DNA of 64,000 bases from Agaribacillus aureus (GCA_030442055.1 JAUJEB010000010.1:124001-188000); one strand, 5' to 3'. Shown: positions 45,285 through 54,570, counted from the first letter of the stretch. Numbers and translations are program-made. The notes: generated by a model from the letters alone, not told the origin.

Positions 45285-45912
45285 AAAACTACTGCTTGGT
45301 TTGGCGGGGTTGGCACTGCTGGTGTTTCTAATTGCCAATTTGTGGATTATTTTAGCTACTAAATCTTCTATCAATTTTCAGACAAAAAACTTACCGGAAA
45401 ACGATGTGGCCATTGTGCTGGGAACCAGCAAAAAATTAATCAGTGGCGATCAAAATCCATATTTCAGAACTAGGATCGAAACTGCCTATAGGCTGTTCGA
45501 GTCTGGCAAGGTAAAACATTTTTTATTAAGCGGTGACAACCGGACAAAGTATTATAACGAACCCGCCGATATGCAGAAGGCTTTGATCGAGAAGGGAGTT
45601 CCCGACAGCCTCATTACGTTGGACTTTGCCGGATTAAGGACACTTGATTCAATCGTGCGCTGTAAGGAAATCTTTGGGCAATCGAAATTCACAATCGTTA
45701 CTCAAAAGTTTCATGCCCACCGGGCTTTGTTTATCAGCCAGTATTACAATATCGATGCTGTTGCCTTTATCGCGCCCAGCCCGCCACTGGAATTCTCCTG
45801 GAAGGTAAAAGTAAGAGAGATGCTGGCCAGGCCGCTCGCAATCCTGGATTTATATGTCTTTGGCAAGGAACCTAAACACCGGGGAAAACAAGAATTTATC
45901 GAGGTCAAATAA
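45247..45912 (+). CDS. SanA/YdcF-like DUF218 membrane protein
   Basis: About 221 residues. One N-terminal membrane helix (about 14-36) precedes a DUF218 domain (DVAIVLGTSKKLISGDQNPYF, KHFLLSGDNRTKYYNEPADM, LDFAGLRTLDSIVRCKE, FTIVTQKFHAHRALFISQ). SanA-type proteins affect envelope integrity; their enzymatic role is unsettled. No ATG exists near; the start is a TTG at 45247 (or 45259) preceded by AAAAGGAG at 45226-45233, inside the end of the methyltransferase gene (38-bp overlap). A CTG start cannot be excluded. Confidence 0.75.
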   Translation: MINLLKKVINRGKKLLLGLAGLALLVFLIANLWIILATKSSINFQTKNLPENDVAIVLGTSKKLISGDQNPYFRTRIETAYRLFESGKVKHFLLSGDNRTKYYNEPADMQKALIEKGVPDSLITLDFAGLRTLDSIVRCKEIFGQSKFTIVTQKFHAHRALFISQYYNIDAVAFIAPSPPLEFSWKVKVREMLARPLAILDLYVFGKEPKHRGKQEFIEVK

Positions 45913-45922
45913 ATAATGCCGG

Positions 45923-46797
45923 CTATGGTTTGAATAAATTTGCCTTCCTGCCTGTTACGCCCGGGGCTACTTTAAATATGCCTCCGCTTAGTGGAAATGC
46001 TTTCAACTGTGCTTCGGAAAGGCCAATTCTGGCCGTGGTAATATAAAGTGTGTCAAAATTTTCACCTCCAAAAGCGCAGGAAGTAACCCTTGGAGCAGGT
46101 ACTTCTATCTTTTGTAATTCTTTTCCTGTTTCGGGGTCCCACTGCCTTACGCAACCACCGTCCCAATGGGCAATCCACAGCTTGCCGTCATTGTCCATAG
46201 CCATGCCGTCGGGATATCCTTGAGAGACATCAACTTTTATCACGACGCTTTGATTGCTGAGGGATCCGGAGGCAAGGTCATAATCAAAGGCTTTAACTTC
46301 CAGGCTCAGGGAATCAACATAAAAAATCTTTTGTTATCCGCAGACCAATCCAGGCCATTGGATACACTGATGCCGGAAAGATGCTTTTTAACAGATCGGC
46401 CGTCGAAGGAATATAAGCTTCCTTTACCCGGGAGTTCGTTTATGTGCATTGTACCAGCCCAAAACCTTCCGGCAGCATCACATTTACCGTCGTTAAACCG
46501 GTTTTCAATCACCTCTTTCTCAATATTGGCGACATATTTCAGGGAAGTATCTTCCGGATTGAAAACCGCTATTCCGTCTTGTAGTCCAACAATAAGCTTT
46601 CCATCTATGGTAGGAACTGCTACGCCGATTTTTTCCGGCAGGGTATACTTTTTTAACACATCCGTGACAGGATCAAACGAATATATCCTTTTCTCCTGGA
46701 TATCGACGCAGTAAAATTTATGGTCCAGGTGGTTCCATACAGGCCCTTCGCCCAGGGTCATTTTTGTATCTAATACCAGTGTTGGTGTCATTGTCAT
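45923..46797 (-). pseudogene. SMP-30/gluconolactonase, frameshifted by one base
   Basis: Read on the minus strand from ATG 46797 the frame gives LGEGPVWNHLD, NRFNDGKCDAAGRFWAGTM and SVSNGLDWSADNKRFF, then stops at TGA (46306). From there the next frame continues with YVDSLSLEVKAFDYD, IKVDVSQGYPDGMAMDNDGKLWIAHWDGG and TSCAFGGENFDTLYITTA to 45923. Restoring one T in the run of six A/T (46321-46326 on the plus strand) rejoins a ~291-residue protein with all SMP-30 signature motifs. Active members hydrolyse sugar-acid lactones. Either a sequencing error in a homopolymer or a real recent frameshift. It is downstream of the dehydratase gene in the same operon. Confidence 0.85.
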
Positions 46798-46845
46798 TTA
46801 AAATTGTGCGTCTGCCTTTGTCAGCAGATTTAAGAGGATTCAAAA

Positions 46846-48006
46846 CTACACATAAAAACCATCTTTTGCCCTCAGTATTCCCGGATGTTTTTCCATCACC
46901 TCTTCTACCAGGTCTACCCCTAATCCAGGCCTTTCCGAAAGTACCAGGTTTCCTTCGGCTATTTCAATTGGATGATCAATAATTTCATCTCTCCAGGGAA
47001 CGTCTTTAAACATAAATTCCTGTCTGAAGAAGTTGGGAATAGTGGCGCACACATGCCCACTTGCTAATGTAGATAGGGGGCCATTGGGATTGTGAGGAGC
47101 CAGCATCACGTTATAGGCTTCCATCATGGTGGCCATTCGCTTCATTTCAGAAGGGCCTCCGCAGCGGGTAATATCTGGCATCATGATATCGCAAAGGTGG
47201 TTTTCCAGCACATCTCTTATTCCGTGGCGCGTGTAATGCCTTTCACCTACGCAAATAGACACCCTCGGATCCAATCTTTCCCGGACGGCCTTTAGCGTTT
47301 TGGCATTTTCGGGCCCGACAGGCTCCTCGTACCAACTGATATTAAGATCGGCTAATCGATTGGCCATGATAATGGCGGTTTTAAAATTGAGCATTGCATG
47401 GGTTTCGATTAACATTATCATATCCGGGCCGCATGCCTCACGGACCGCTGCGCAAATATCAAAAGCCAAATTTTGTTGTGATTGTGTCAGCTCAAGGTTT
47501 GAGGACAAGTCTTCCCCATAGAAATAGTTGGTATGGGCAAAAGGATCAAATTTGAGTCCCTTAAATCCAGCCTCCAGCACGGCACGAGCCTGCCTGGCAT
47601 AATCTTCGATATTATGTCCACCGCTTATAAACCAATAATTGGCATAAAGCGGAATCCTGGTCCTGAAGGCTCCGCCCAACAACTCATAACAAGGTACACC
47701 CATCACTTTGCCCTTCAAGTCGAGCAACGCCATATCAATACCTGAAATAGCACACATACTTGCCCCGAATGGCCCAATCCAGTTCAGGTCCCGGTAAAGC
47801 TTAGTCCAGATAAAATCGATCCGCATTGGGTCCATGCCGATGATCCTGTCGCCGGCATGTTTGGCTGCGGCCTCGATGATCGGGCTGCCCGGCCAGTTGG
47901 TGGCTTCGCCGACACCTGTATGCCCGGTGTCGGTATAAATTTTGATCATGGTCCAGTTGTACTTGATACCTTCAACCAGCCAAACTTTTACATCTGTTAT
48001 TTTCAA
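46846..48006 (-). CDS. Enolase superfamily (mandelate racemase-like) sugar-acid dehydratase
   Basis: A 386-residue protein of the galactonate-dehydratase/mandelate-racemase type. The N-terminal capping domain precedes a (beta/alpha)7 barrel: GFKGLKFDPF (Lys152/Asp154), the metal ligands Glu201 (in IETHAM, where DgoD has Asp; His203 is the base position), Glu227 (WYEEPV) and Glu255 (VGERHY), and His305 (APHNPNGP) as the other acid/base. Spacings agree with DgoD. Sugar-acid dehydration to a 2-keto-3-deoxy acid is the likely reaction; the exact acid is unknown. It sits between RraA-like and SMP-30 genes on one operon. Confidence 0.85.
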   Translation of the reverse strand: MKITDVKVWLVEGIKYNWTMIKIYTDTGHTGVGEATNWPGSPIIEAAAKHAGDRIIGMDPMRIDFIWTKLYRDLNWIGPFGASMCAISGIDMALLDLKGKVMGVPCYELLGGAFRTRIPLYANYWFISGGHNIEDYARQARAVLEAGFKGLKFDPFAHTNYFYGEDLSSNLELTQSQQNLAFDICAAVREACGPDMIMLIETHAMLNFKTAIIMANRLADLNISWYEEPVGPENAKTLKAVRERLDPRVSICVGERHYTRHGIRDVLENHLCDIMMPDITRCGGPSEMKRMATMMEAYNVMLAPHNPNGPLSTLASGHVCATIPNFFRQEFMFKDVPWRDEIIDHPIEIAEGNLVLSERPGLGVDLVEEVMEKHPGILRAKDGFYV

Positions 48007-48023
48007 TTTTATATAGTTTTTGA

Positions 48024-48716
48024 TTACATAATCCCGTAGGTATCCCAGGACTCTCTTGCCGACATACCCTTGTTGATTGCGATTGAAACCGTCTTTTCTC
48101 CTCTTGCTTTTTCCAGTGCCTTATTGATCACCTCTGCTTCGATATTTTGAGGAACAATGCACACGCCATCGATATCACCTACAACGATATCCCCATTGTT
48201 GATGATTACCCCTTCTATTTCAATAGGGCACCTGAAATCAATAACTTTGCCTCTTGGTCCCTGGTCCTGTGCGTATTTTCCATATGAAAAGGTAGCGAAA
48301 TTCAGGGCCAATATTCCTTTTGTATCGCGTGAATAACCGTTTATAACAGCGCCCGCCGCCCCTAAAATTTTGGCCCTGGTGCTCATAAGCTCTCCCCACA
48401 ATGCGTAGGTTGGAGAAGCGCCAGTGCAGATATACACCTCATCTTCTTTCAGATCATCAAGCGCCTCGAGCATAAGTCCAAAATCCTGGCTCATGGTCGG
48501 ATTCAGGCTGTTGGGGTTGTGCTTTTCGAATGTGTCGGCCTCTAGTACCGTCATAGCCCTGCCTACTACCATCATATCATCTCTCAAGGGTTGTACTTTT
48601 GGGGGCAGAAACTGGTGCAAATAGCCCATTTTATCCATGATGTCGCCAATAACTGCGGTAAATAAATCTTTGCGAATTAATTCGAACAACGCTTTATCAT
48701 TCTTCCATTCTTCCAT
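48024..48716 (-). CDS. RraA-like / HMG aldolase family protein
   Basis: A 230-residue member of the RraA family, which includes 4-hydroxy-4-methyl-2-oxoglutarate aldolases. GELMSTRAKILGAAGAVING followed by YSRD carries the conserved Gly-Glu and Arg-Asp residues that position metal and pyruvate in the aldolases, and GDIDGVCIVPQ the conserved strand near the C-terminus. It leads the operon RraA-dehydratase-lactonase; the retro-aldol of a keto-acid is plausible but unproven. Divergent from the AraC-family gene. Confidence 0.82.
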   Translation of the reverse strand: MEEWKNDKALFELIRKDLFTAVIGDIMDKMGYLHQFLPPKVQPLRDDMMVVGRAMTVLEADTFEKHNPNSLNPTMSQDFGLMLEALDDLKEDEVYICTGASPTYALWGELMSTRAKILGAAGAVINGYSRDTKGILALNFATFSYGKYAQDQGPRGKVIDFRCPIEIEGVIINNGDIVVGDIDGVCIVPQNIEAEVINKALEKARGEKTVSIAINKGMSARESWDTYGIM

Positions 48717-48848
48717 TATCTTATGATTTAATTGATTGAGTATCGTAACAAATCTACTTGCTGGTGGGGTGCTGTTTTTAGATTATTTTAACCAATATTT
48801 GCACGTAATTAATAAATTGAATTAATTTGGATCAACTGACTCATACCT

Positions 48849-49727
48849 ATGAAGCCCTTTTATACAAAAACATCGACGTTTTTTGATAGTGCTGTTATCA
48901 TCAGGAGAGATGAATTGTCACATTTTTACAAACACTGGCATTATCACGATGAGTATGAACTGGTATATATAGAAAAAAGCACCGGAAAGCGGTTCGTCGG
49001 GGATAGTATTGGTGATTTTAAAGAGGGGGACCTGGTTTTGCTGGGAAGTAAGCTTCCTCATATCTGGCTCAATGGGCCGGCGTATTTTGATGGATCAAGC
49101 GATAAAAAGGCCATAGCTACTATTATTCACTTTCAACGAAGGTTTGTAGAAAATGATTTTATCAGGCTCCCTTCCATGAATAACATTCACCGCCTTTTTT
49201 CGGATGCCACATGTGGTGTAAAATTCAACAATTTTAAAGACATAGGCGAAAAGCTTTTGGCTATTGAGGAGGCAACAATGGCAGATCAGATTATTTTGAT
49301 CCTTGATCTCCTTAACAGGCTGTCATTACACAAAGACCGCGAGTTGCTGGCATCAGACCGGTATGCGCAAAATTTGATGGAAAAGAATCAAAACAGGCTG
49401 ACCGAAGTATTTGAGTACATTGCCCATAACTTTACCGATGATATCAGGTTGGCGGATCTCGCCCAGATTGCCCACATGACCCCTGAGGCTTTCTGTAATT
49501 ACTTTAAAAAGAAGACCAGAAAGACCGTATTCACCTATATCAATGATCTGAAAATTGGCTATAGTAAGAAACTACTAATCGATTCGCACAAAAGTATTTC
49601 ACAGATAGCGCAGGAAAGTGGATTTAACAGCATTTCTTTTTTTAATAGAAAGTTTAAGGCTGATTTAAATATAACGCCACTTCAATACCGGAAGAGCTTT
49701 GAAGCTATGGACCGTTTTGAGGTTTAA
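48849..49727 (+). CDS. AraC family transcriptional regulator
   Basis: A 292-residue regulator. The N-terminal half is a cupin-like effector domain (FYKHWHYHDEYELVYIEKSTGKRFVG, GDLVLLGSKLPHIWLN). The C-terminal half has two AraC-type helix-turn-helix motifs: IRLADLAQIAHMTPEAFCNYFKK and KSISQIAQESGFNSISFFNRKFK with LTPLQYRK-like end ITPLQYRKSF. It is divergent from the RraA-dehydratase-lactonase operon, 132 bp apart, and most likely activates it in response to a sugar or sugar acid. Confidence 0.9.
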   Translation: MKPFYTKTSTFFDSAVIIRRDELSHFYKHWHYHDEYELVYIEKSTGKRFVGDSIGDFKEGDLVLLGSKLPHIWLNGPAYFDGSSDKKAIATIIHFQRRFVENDFIRLPSMNNIHRLFSDATCGVKFNNFKDIGEKLLAIEEATMADQIILILDLLNRLSLHKDRELLASDRYAQNLMEKNQNRLTEVFEYIAHNFTDDIRLADLAQIAHMTPEAFCNYFKKKTRKTVFTYINDLKIGYSKKLLIDSHKSISQIAQESGFNSISFFNRKFKADLNITPLQYRKSFEAMDRFEV

Positions 49728-50054
49728 ATTTTATCCCGTTATTACCAACTATATCTTGATAGACAGCGCGATGCCAAAGCAGTTTCATCTCGTATTTTAA
49801 ATCAATGTGTTGGAAAGGCCTATGCTTGAATCACCTTTCATGTCAGGTGAGGTATTGCTATCATCAATTTCCATTAATAAGGTTAATAAAATTCAAATAC
49901 TGATTAGTATAGTGCCGAAATTGAATTGATTTCGACCCTAAATTTGATCCCAAAAACACGGCAAACCGGAATATATGTCATGAATTGACCATTTTTTCCG
50001 CTGTGCTTCATTAAGGAGAATACTTGTCATTATTAACATAAAAGAAAAGATCAA
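49728..50054. other. Intergenic region upstream of the GH97 gene
   Basis: A 327-bp gap after the AraC gene. No gene, RNA or strong hairpin was seen; only a weak TCACCT/AGGTGA inverted repeat near 49838. The GH97 promoter must lie here, but no clear element could be placed. Confidence 0.3.
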
Positions 50055-51992
50055 ATGCTATTTTTTAGAATTACCTGTCTGGCTTTTTTATTCATTTCCT
50101 GCTCAAGGGGCAACCAGTCAGAGCTTCAAACCGGCGAAAAAAAACAGGGTTCGGATTCTATCAAAAAACAGGTAGTAGTTCAAAGCCCGGGTGGCGACTA
50201 TGATCTGATCCTTGGTATAGATTCTAAATCGGAATCACTGGTCTATGCTGTCCGATACCAGGGAGGTGATATTATAGACTATTCCGAGTTGGGGTTTCTC
50301 TCTGATATACCGGGTACCGAGGCGTTAGATCTTGTAACAGAAGAGATTGTCCACCGGCAGGTAAGTTCCCGGTGGAAGCCTCCTTATGGTACTAAAAAAG
50401 AATACCCGGAAAATTATAGCGAGTCTTTGGTCAAACTCCACAATGCCGAAACAGGACAACCTGTCTACGATCTGCGCCTGAGGGCTTATGATGAAGGCGT
50501 GGCCTTTCGCTATGAGTTTCCGAAAAATAATCGAAAAATCACTATTGAGCGAGAGCTAACGGCATTTTCCTTGTTATCCGATGCCACGACCTGGACCGCT
50601 ATCAATTCGCAAGGAGAGATCACAAAGGCACCGGTGTCGTCCCTGAAGACTTCCGGCGAGCGCCCGATCCTGATAAAATATACCGATTCGCTGTACCTGG
50701 CTATTGGCGAAGCAGCCCAGATAAACTATTCGCGGATGAAGCTGAATTCACACGGCACCCATAAGCTCCGGGCTGACCTCGGGGGAACAGTCAGCTTTGA
50801 TGAACCTTTTGTTTCGCCCTGGAGGTTTGTAATGGCCGGTAAAACCGCCGGAGAGATCCTGGAGAACAACTACCTGATCTTGAATCTTAATGATCCCAGT
50901 GAGATAGGGGACACGTCATGGATAAAGCCCGGAAAGGTAATACGGGATCTGACACTTACCACTGACGGTGGTAAAGCCTATATCGATTTTGCGGTAAAAC
51001 ATAATATTCAGTATGTTATTGAAAGTGCTGGCTGGTATGGCAATGAGTTTACAGTTGAAGCAGACGCCACAACCGCTACCGTGGATCCTAACCGATCAAC
51101 CGGCCCTCTGGATATGGCAGAGGTCATTCGCTACGGAAATGAAAAGGGCATCGACATCATGGTTTATGTAAATAGAAATCAACTTGAAAAGCAGCTGGAT
51201 GATATTCTTCCCTTATATAGAAGCTGGGGTATCAAAGGAATAAAATATGGTTTTGTAAGAACCGGCGATCAATATTGGACAAGCTGGATGCATGAGGCGG
51301 TCAGAAAGGCGGCTGACCATAAAATGGTGTTGAGTATACACGATGACTACCGGCCGGTGGGATACTCGAGAACCTATCCGAATCTTATGACGATGGAGGG
51401 AATCCGCGGTGATGAGGAAAGTCCTTCCAATGCCCATACATTAAAAACAATGTTTACCCGCATGATTGCCGGTGCAGGAGATAATACGATTTGTTACTTT
51501 GCCCCCAGGGTTTTAAAAATGGGCTCACATGCTTCTCAGCTGGCTAAGTCCGTATGCATTTACAGCCCGTTGACATGGTTGTATTGGTATGACAGACCCG
51601 AAACGGCTACATTGGAAAGTGGGGGAGCGGGAGGTAACAAGCCGGTCATTAGAGAGGTGCCGGAACTGGAATTTTTTGACAAAGTGCCAACAACCTGGGA
51701 TGATACAAAAGTCATTCATTCGCAGGTAGGGGAGCTCGGCACCATTGCCCGGAAAAGTGGGAGGGATTGGTTTATCGGAACCATCAATGGCGAGACTGAC
51801 AAGGATATTACGATACCGCTGGACTTCCTGGAGCCAAATACAAACTACAACGCCACCATTTATTTTGACGATCCGGAGATACCCACCATTACCCATGTGG
51901 GGATTGAAAAGATCACGGTTAACAGCGCCTCCAGCATAAAGAGAAACATCAAAGGGAATAACGGTCTTGTTATTCACATTTTTGAAAAGTAG
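50055..51992 (+). CDS. Glycoside hydrolase family 97 lipoprotein
   Basis: A 645-residue GH97 protein with a lipoprotein signal (lipobox FISC, Cys16). The N-terminal beta-sandwich and central (beta/alpha)8 barrel are recognisable: GWYGNEF (326-332), WGIKGIKYGFVRTGDQYW (391-408), MVLSIHDDYRPVGYSRTYPN (424-443) and MEGIRGDEE (447-455). At the retaining nucleophile position (Asp in KVDF-type motifs) there is Gly399, and at the second conserved position Asp430 stands where SusB-type inverting enzymes carry Glu. Family members cleave alpha-glucosides or alpha-galactosides; which applies here cannot be told. It is followed, 221 bp later, by a GH117-like lipoprotein gene. Confidence 0.86.
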   Translation: MLFFRITCLAFLFISCSRGNQSELQTGEKKQGSDSIKKQVVVQSPGGDYDLILGIDSKSESLVYAVRYQGGDIIDYSELGFLSDIPGTEALDLVTEEIVHRQVSSRWKPPYGTKKEYPENYSESLVKLHNAETGQPVYDLRLRAYDEGVAFRYEFPKNNRKITIERELTAFSLLSDATTWTAINSQGEITKAPVSSLKTSGERPILIKYTDSLYLAIGEAAQINYSRMKLNSHGTHKLRADLGGTVSFDEPFVSPWRFVMAGKTAGEILENNYLILNLNDPSEIGDTSWIKPGKVIRDLTLTTDGGKAYIDFAVKHNIQYVIESAGWYGNEFTVEADATTATVDPNRSTGPLDMAEVIRYGNEKGIDIMVYVNRNQLEKQLDDILPLYRSWGIKGIKYGFVRTGDQYWTSWMHEAVRKAADHKMVLSIHDDYRPVGYSRTYPNLMTMEGIRGDEESPSNAHTLKTMFTRMIAGAGDNTICYFAPRVLKMGSHASQLAKSVCIYSPLTWLYWYDRPETATLESGGAGGNKPVIREVPELEFFDKVPTTWDDTKVIHSQVGELGTIARKSGRDWFIGTINGETDKDITIPLDFLEPNTNYNATIYFDDPEIPTITHVGIEKITVNSASSIKRNIKGNNGLVIHIFEK

Positions 51993-52213
51993 TTTTTTTT
52001 TGGTGATCCTTAAACTTACTATTTTTCGGTACCTGTGATTCATTATTGGCATATTGGAATAATCAGGTACTTACTGTGCAATATAAAGTGGTTTGTGAAG
52101 CGGCATGCTAGCAGTCTGTTGATATACTTGAATCATGGATATGATTTGGTACCTGCGGAAGCATGAGTCGTTTTTATGGTTATCTTTGTTTATAATCCGC
52201 ATAACCATTGAAA

Positions 52214-53506
52214 ATGAAGAAATCAGGTCTAAATAGTAAGAGCAAAGTAATAGCATGTTTTTCGTTGTGTCTTTTGATTAGTTCCTGTTCCTCAAAAAAG
52301 ACCCTTAATGAAGATGAGGCGCAAGAGTCATTTCCCTACACAATCACCGACAATACCAAAAACCGTCAGCTAAGTGCTGCGGCAAAGCGCAGTTTTTATC
52401 ATTATTCGGATATCCATCCTTCCGGTAATGAGCTCTATACACAATTCAAGTATACCCCGCTAAAAGGGCTTGATTACCATGGTGGAGATGGCACAATTTC
52501 ACGCAGGGATCCTTCAAAGGTCATTTTTGAAAATGGAAAATACTATGTGTGGTATACGTATCGGCACACGCCTGTCCCACCTCGGGGCGCTGACCAGTCA
52601 AACGATACGATTCCCTCGACCGATTGGGATCTTTCTGAAATTTGGTATGCCACCAGTGAGGATGGGTTTATCTGGGAAGAGCAGGGGGTAGCCATCCCCA
52701 GACCGCCCAAGCCACACGCAGGCTGGAGATCGGTCTCTACGGCGGATATTTTGAAGTGGAAAGGTAAATATTATCTGTACTACCAGGGGTTTCTGGAAGC
52801 AAGTGGCAAACGCGGCGACTACTGTCCTGTTGCCGCTTCTTACGCAGATTCGCCTGACGGGCCCTGGACAGCAACCAACGAAATTATTGTACCCAATGGA
52901 GCCAAAGGTTCATGGGATCAATATGCCATTCACGATCCTTATCCTTTGGTGCATAACGGCAAAATCTACCTTTATTACAAATCTGCCTTTAACCGGCCGG
53001 CTCCTGTTTGGGTGGGAGCAGGGTTGGCCATAGCCGATAATCCGTTGGGACCGTTTGAAAAACACCCGTTAAATCCGGTGACCACCTCAGGCCATGAAAC
53101 CACCCTGTTTCCCTTTGACAAAGGTGTTGCGGCAATGATCACCAAAGATGGCACAGAACACTTCACCATACAATACGCCGAAGATTGGGTAAACTTTGAG
53201 ATCGCGTCAATCGTGGAATTGATGCCCGCCGCCGCCGGTCCTTTTGTGCCTGATGCCTTTACCGATACAAAAGATGGACGTGGTATAACCTGGGGGTTGT
53301 CGCATTTCGTCAATGCCAGTACAGATCCGAAAAAACGATATTCTATACTGGCTCGCTTCGACTGCGACCTCAGCAAGGATGTTGACGATCCCGCTATGAA
53401 AAAGACCGGCATTTGGTTAAGACCTGATGTCTACTTTTCCCAAGGTTTGCATCAAAAACAGCGGCAGAGAATTCTTGAGGAGAACGAAAAATTGAGGAAT
53501 GATTAA
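52214..53506 (+). CDS. GH117-like five-bladed beta-propeller glycosidase lipoprotein
   Basis: About 430 residues from ATG 52214 (a TTG at 52208 is less likely) with lipobox ISSC (Cys25). The fold resembles GH117 (3,6-anhydro-L-galactosidases) and GH43: base-position Asp99 in SRRDPSKV, Asp241 in IHDPYPL, and His293-Glu294 in SGHETTLFP, the arrangement of the GH117 acid and metal-site residues. IWYATSEDG and GKYYLYYQGF are typical strands. GH117 enzymes act on neoagaro-oligosaccharides, but homologues exist outside agar degraders, so substrate is open. It is adjacent to GH97. Confidence 0.78.
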   Translation: MKKSGLNSKSKVIACFSLCLLISSCSSKKTLNEDEAQESFPYTITDNTKNRQLSAAAKRSFYHYSDIHPSGNELYTQFKYTPLKGLDYHGGDGTISRRDPSKVIFENGKYYVWYTYRHTPVPPRGADQSNDTIPSTDWDLSEIWYATSEDGFIWEEQGVAIPRPPKPHAGWRSVSTADILKWKGKYYLYYQGFLEASGKRGDYCPVAASYADSPDGPWTATNEIIVPNGAKGSWDQYAIHDPYPLVHNGKIYLYYKSAFNRPAPVWVGAGLAIADNPLGPFEKHPLNPVTTSGHETTLFPFDKGVAAMITKDGTEHFTIQYAEDWVNFEIASIVELMPAAAGPFVPDAFTDTKDGRGITWGLSHFVNASTDPKKRYSILARFDCDLSKDVDDPAMKKTGIWLRPDVYFSQGLHQKQRQRILEENEKLRND

Positions 53507-53820
53507 CCTCCGGATGTTGTAGTACTTCCAAATAAGACAGTATAAATTGGAAAACTACCTCTATTTTTTTTATAAAATACAAATCACCTGGCGATGAGAC
53601 ATTAGCGGGACCAGTTGGAAGTTGAACGCCGAAAGGTTACACACATCCGGTTTCCAAGGTAGCCAAAACCCCTGGTTATCTGGAGATAAGCTTATGTCGT
53701 TAAGCCTGTGTATCCATTTAAATTAAACGACGTTCAAATATTCATAATTGGTCAAATTGTTGTTGAATTGTTGCGACTGTTATATTTTTGCAATCAGCGA
53801 CTAACATTTAAACATATTTC
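53507..53820. other. Intergenic region between the GH117-like and membrane-protein genes
   Basis: A 314-bp gap with no ORF of interest. Its 3' end carries a Bacteroidota promoter (TTG at 53760-53762, then a 20-bp spacer and TATTTTTG at 53783-53790). No terminator with a T-tract was found. Confidence 0.4.
53760..53790 (+). promoter_or_regulatory. Bacteroidota-type promoter before the GEEISYGQR protein gene
   Basis: TTG at 53760-53762 and TATTTTTG at 53783-53790, with a 20-bp spacer, agree with the -33/-7 consensus TTTG-N19-TAnnTTTG. The ATG is 30 bp downstream. Confidence 0.55.
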
Positions 53821-54570
53821 ATGACGTTCTTAAAGCTAGGTAAAGCAGAGATTCTGCTGGTTGGGATAATATTGGTACACATTGTCATTGGCATCGTGCT
53901 ATATTTTAGTGATCTGGAACTATTTATATCATATGTCAAGGAAGACCGGTACATTGAGAATTTAACGGCGCTGGTGCTGTTTGCGGCTTCCTTTCATTTT
54001 TTATGGAAGGCAATAAAAGCAAAAAACAAATTGTTAAAGATCAGCTGTGTTTTATTGTTTTTGCTGTTTTTGTTTGGGGGAGGAGAGGAGATTTCTTACG
54101 GACAAAGAATCTTTGGTTTTGATACACCTTCCGATTATGCCGAAATAAATGGTCAGGGAGAAGTGACTGTGCACAACCTGAACATTAACGGTGTAGATAT
54201 CAATCGATTGGTTTTCAGTACAATCCTTTATGTTAGTGCCTTCATTTATTTTATTGGTTTTCCGCTTTTGTACAGGAAAAGCAAATGGATAAGGTCCTGG
54301 AAATATTTCCTGGTGCCGGTGCCCAAGTTGATGCACGGTATTTTGTTTACCCTGTTTTTTCTATTGATTTTGGTTACCCAGAGTGATATTAAAGGGTGTT
54401 GGGAAATTGAAGAATTTAATTTAGTATCCTTTCTGTATTTAACATTCCTCTTTCAGCAAAACAAAACCTTTATGGCGAACCCCGGGGAAAATGATCAAAG
54501 CGCCGTTTCCGCGGAGTCTTCAGATAGCTCAGACACTTCTAATAAAAAATCACGTTACATTGAGGCTTGA
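53821..54570 (+). CDS. Conserved membrane protein with GEEISYGQR motif
   Basis: 249 residues with six or seven hydrophobic segments. Between them lies FGGGEEISYGQRIFGFDTP followed by EINGQGEVTVHNLNINGVDINR, a pattern I recognise from a widespread family of uncharacterised membrane proteins (GEEISWGQRIFG and a later HNL). The conserved charged residues suggest a transport or enzymatic site, but no function is known. The Ser/Asp-rich cytoplasmic C-terminus overlaps the 3' end of the convergent LRR gene by 32 bp. Confidence 0.75.
   Translation: MTFLKLGKAEILLVGIILVHIVIGIVLYFSDLELFISYVKEDRYIENLTALVLFAASFHFLWKAIKAKNKLLKISCVLLFLLFLFGGGEEISYGQRIFGFDTPSDYAEINGQGEVTVHNLNINGVDINRLVFSTILYVSAFIYFIGFPLLYRKSKWIRSWKYFLVPVPKLMHGILFTLFFLLILVTQSDIKGCWEIEEFNLVSFLYLTFLFQQNKTFMANPGENDQSAVSAESSDSSDTSNKKSRYIEA

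Noticed and set aside
46166-46714. 182-residue open frame on the plus strand
   Set aside because: It is antisense to the SMP-30 gene, whose motifs are read clearly on the minus strand; no protein family features in the plus reading.
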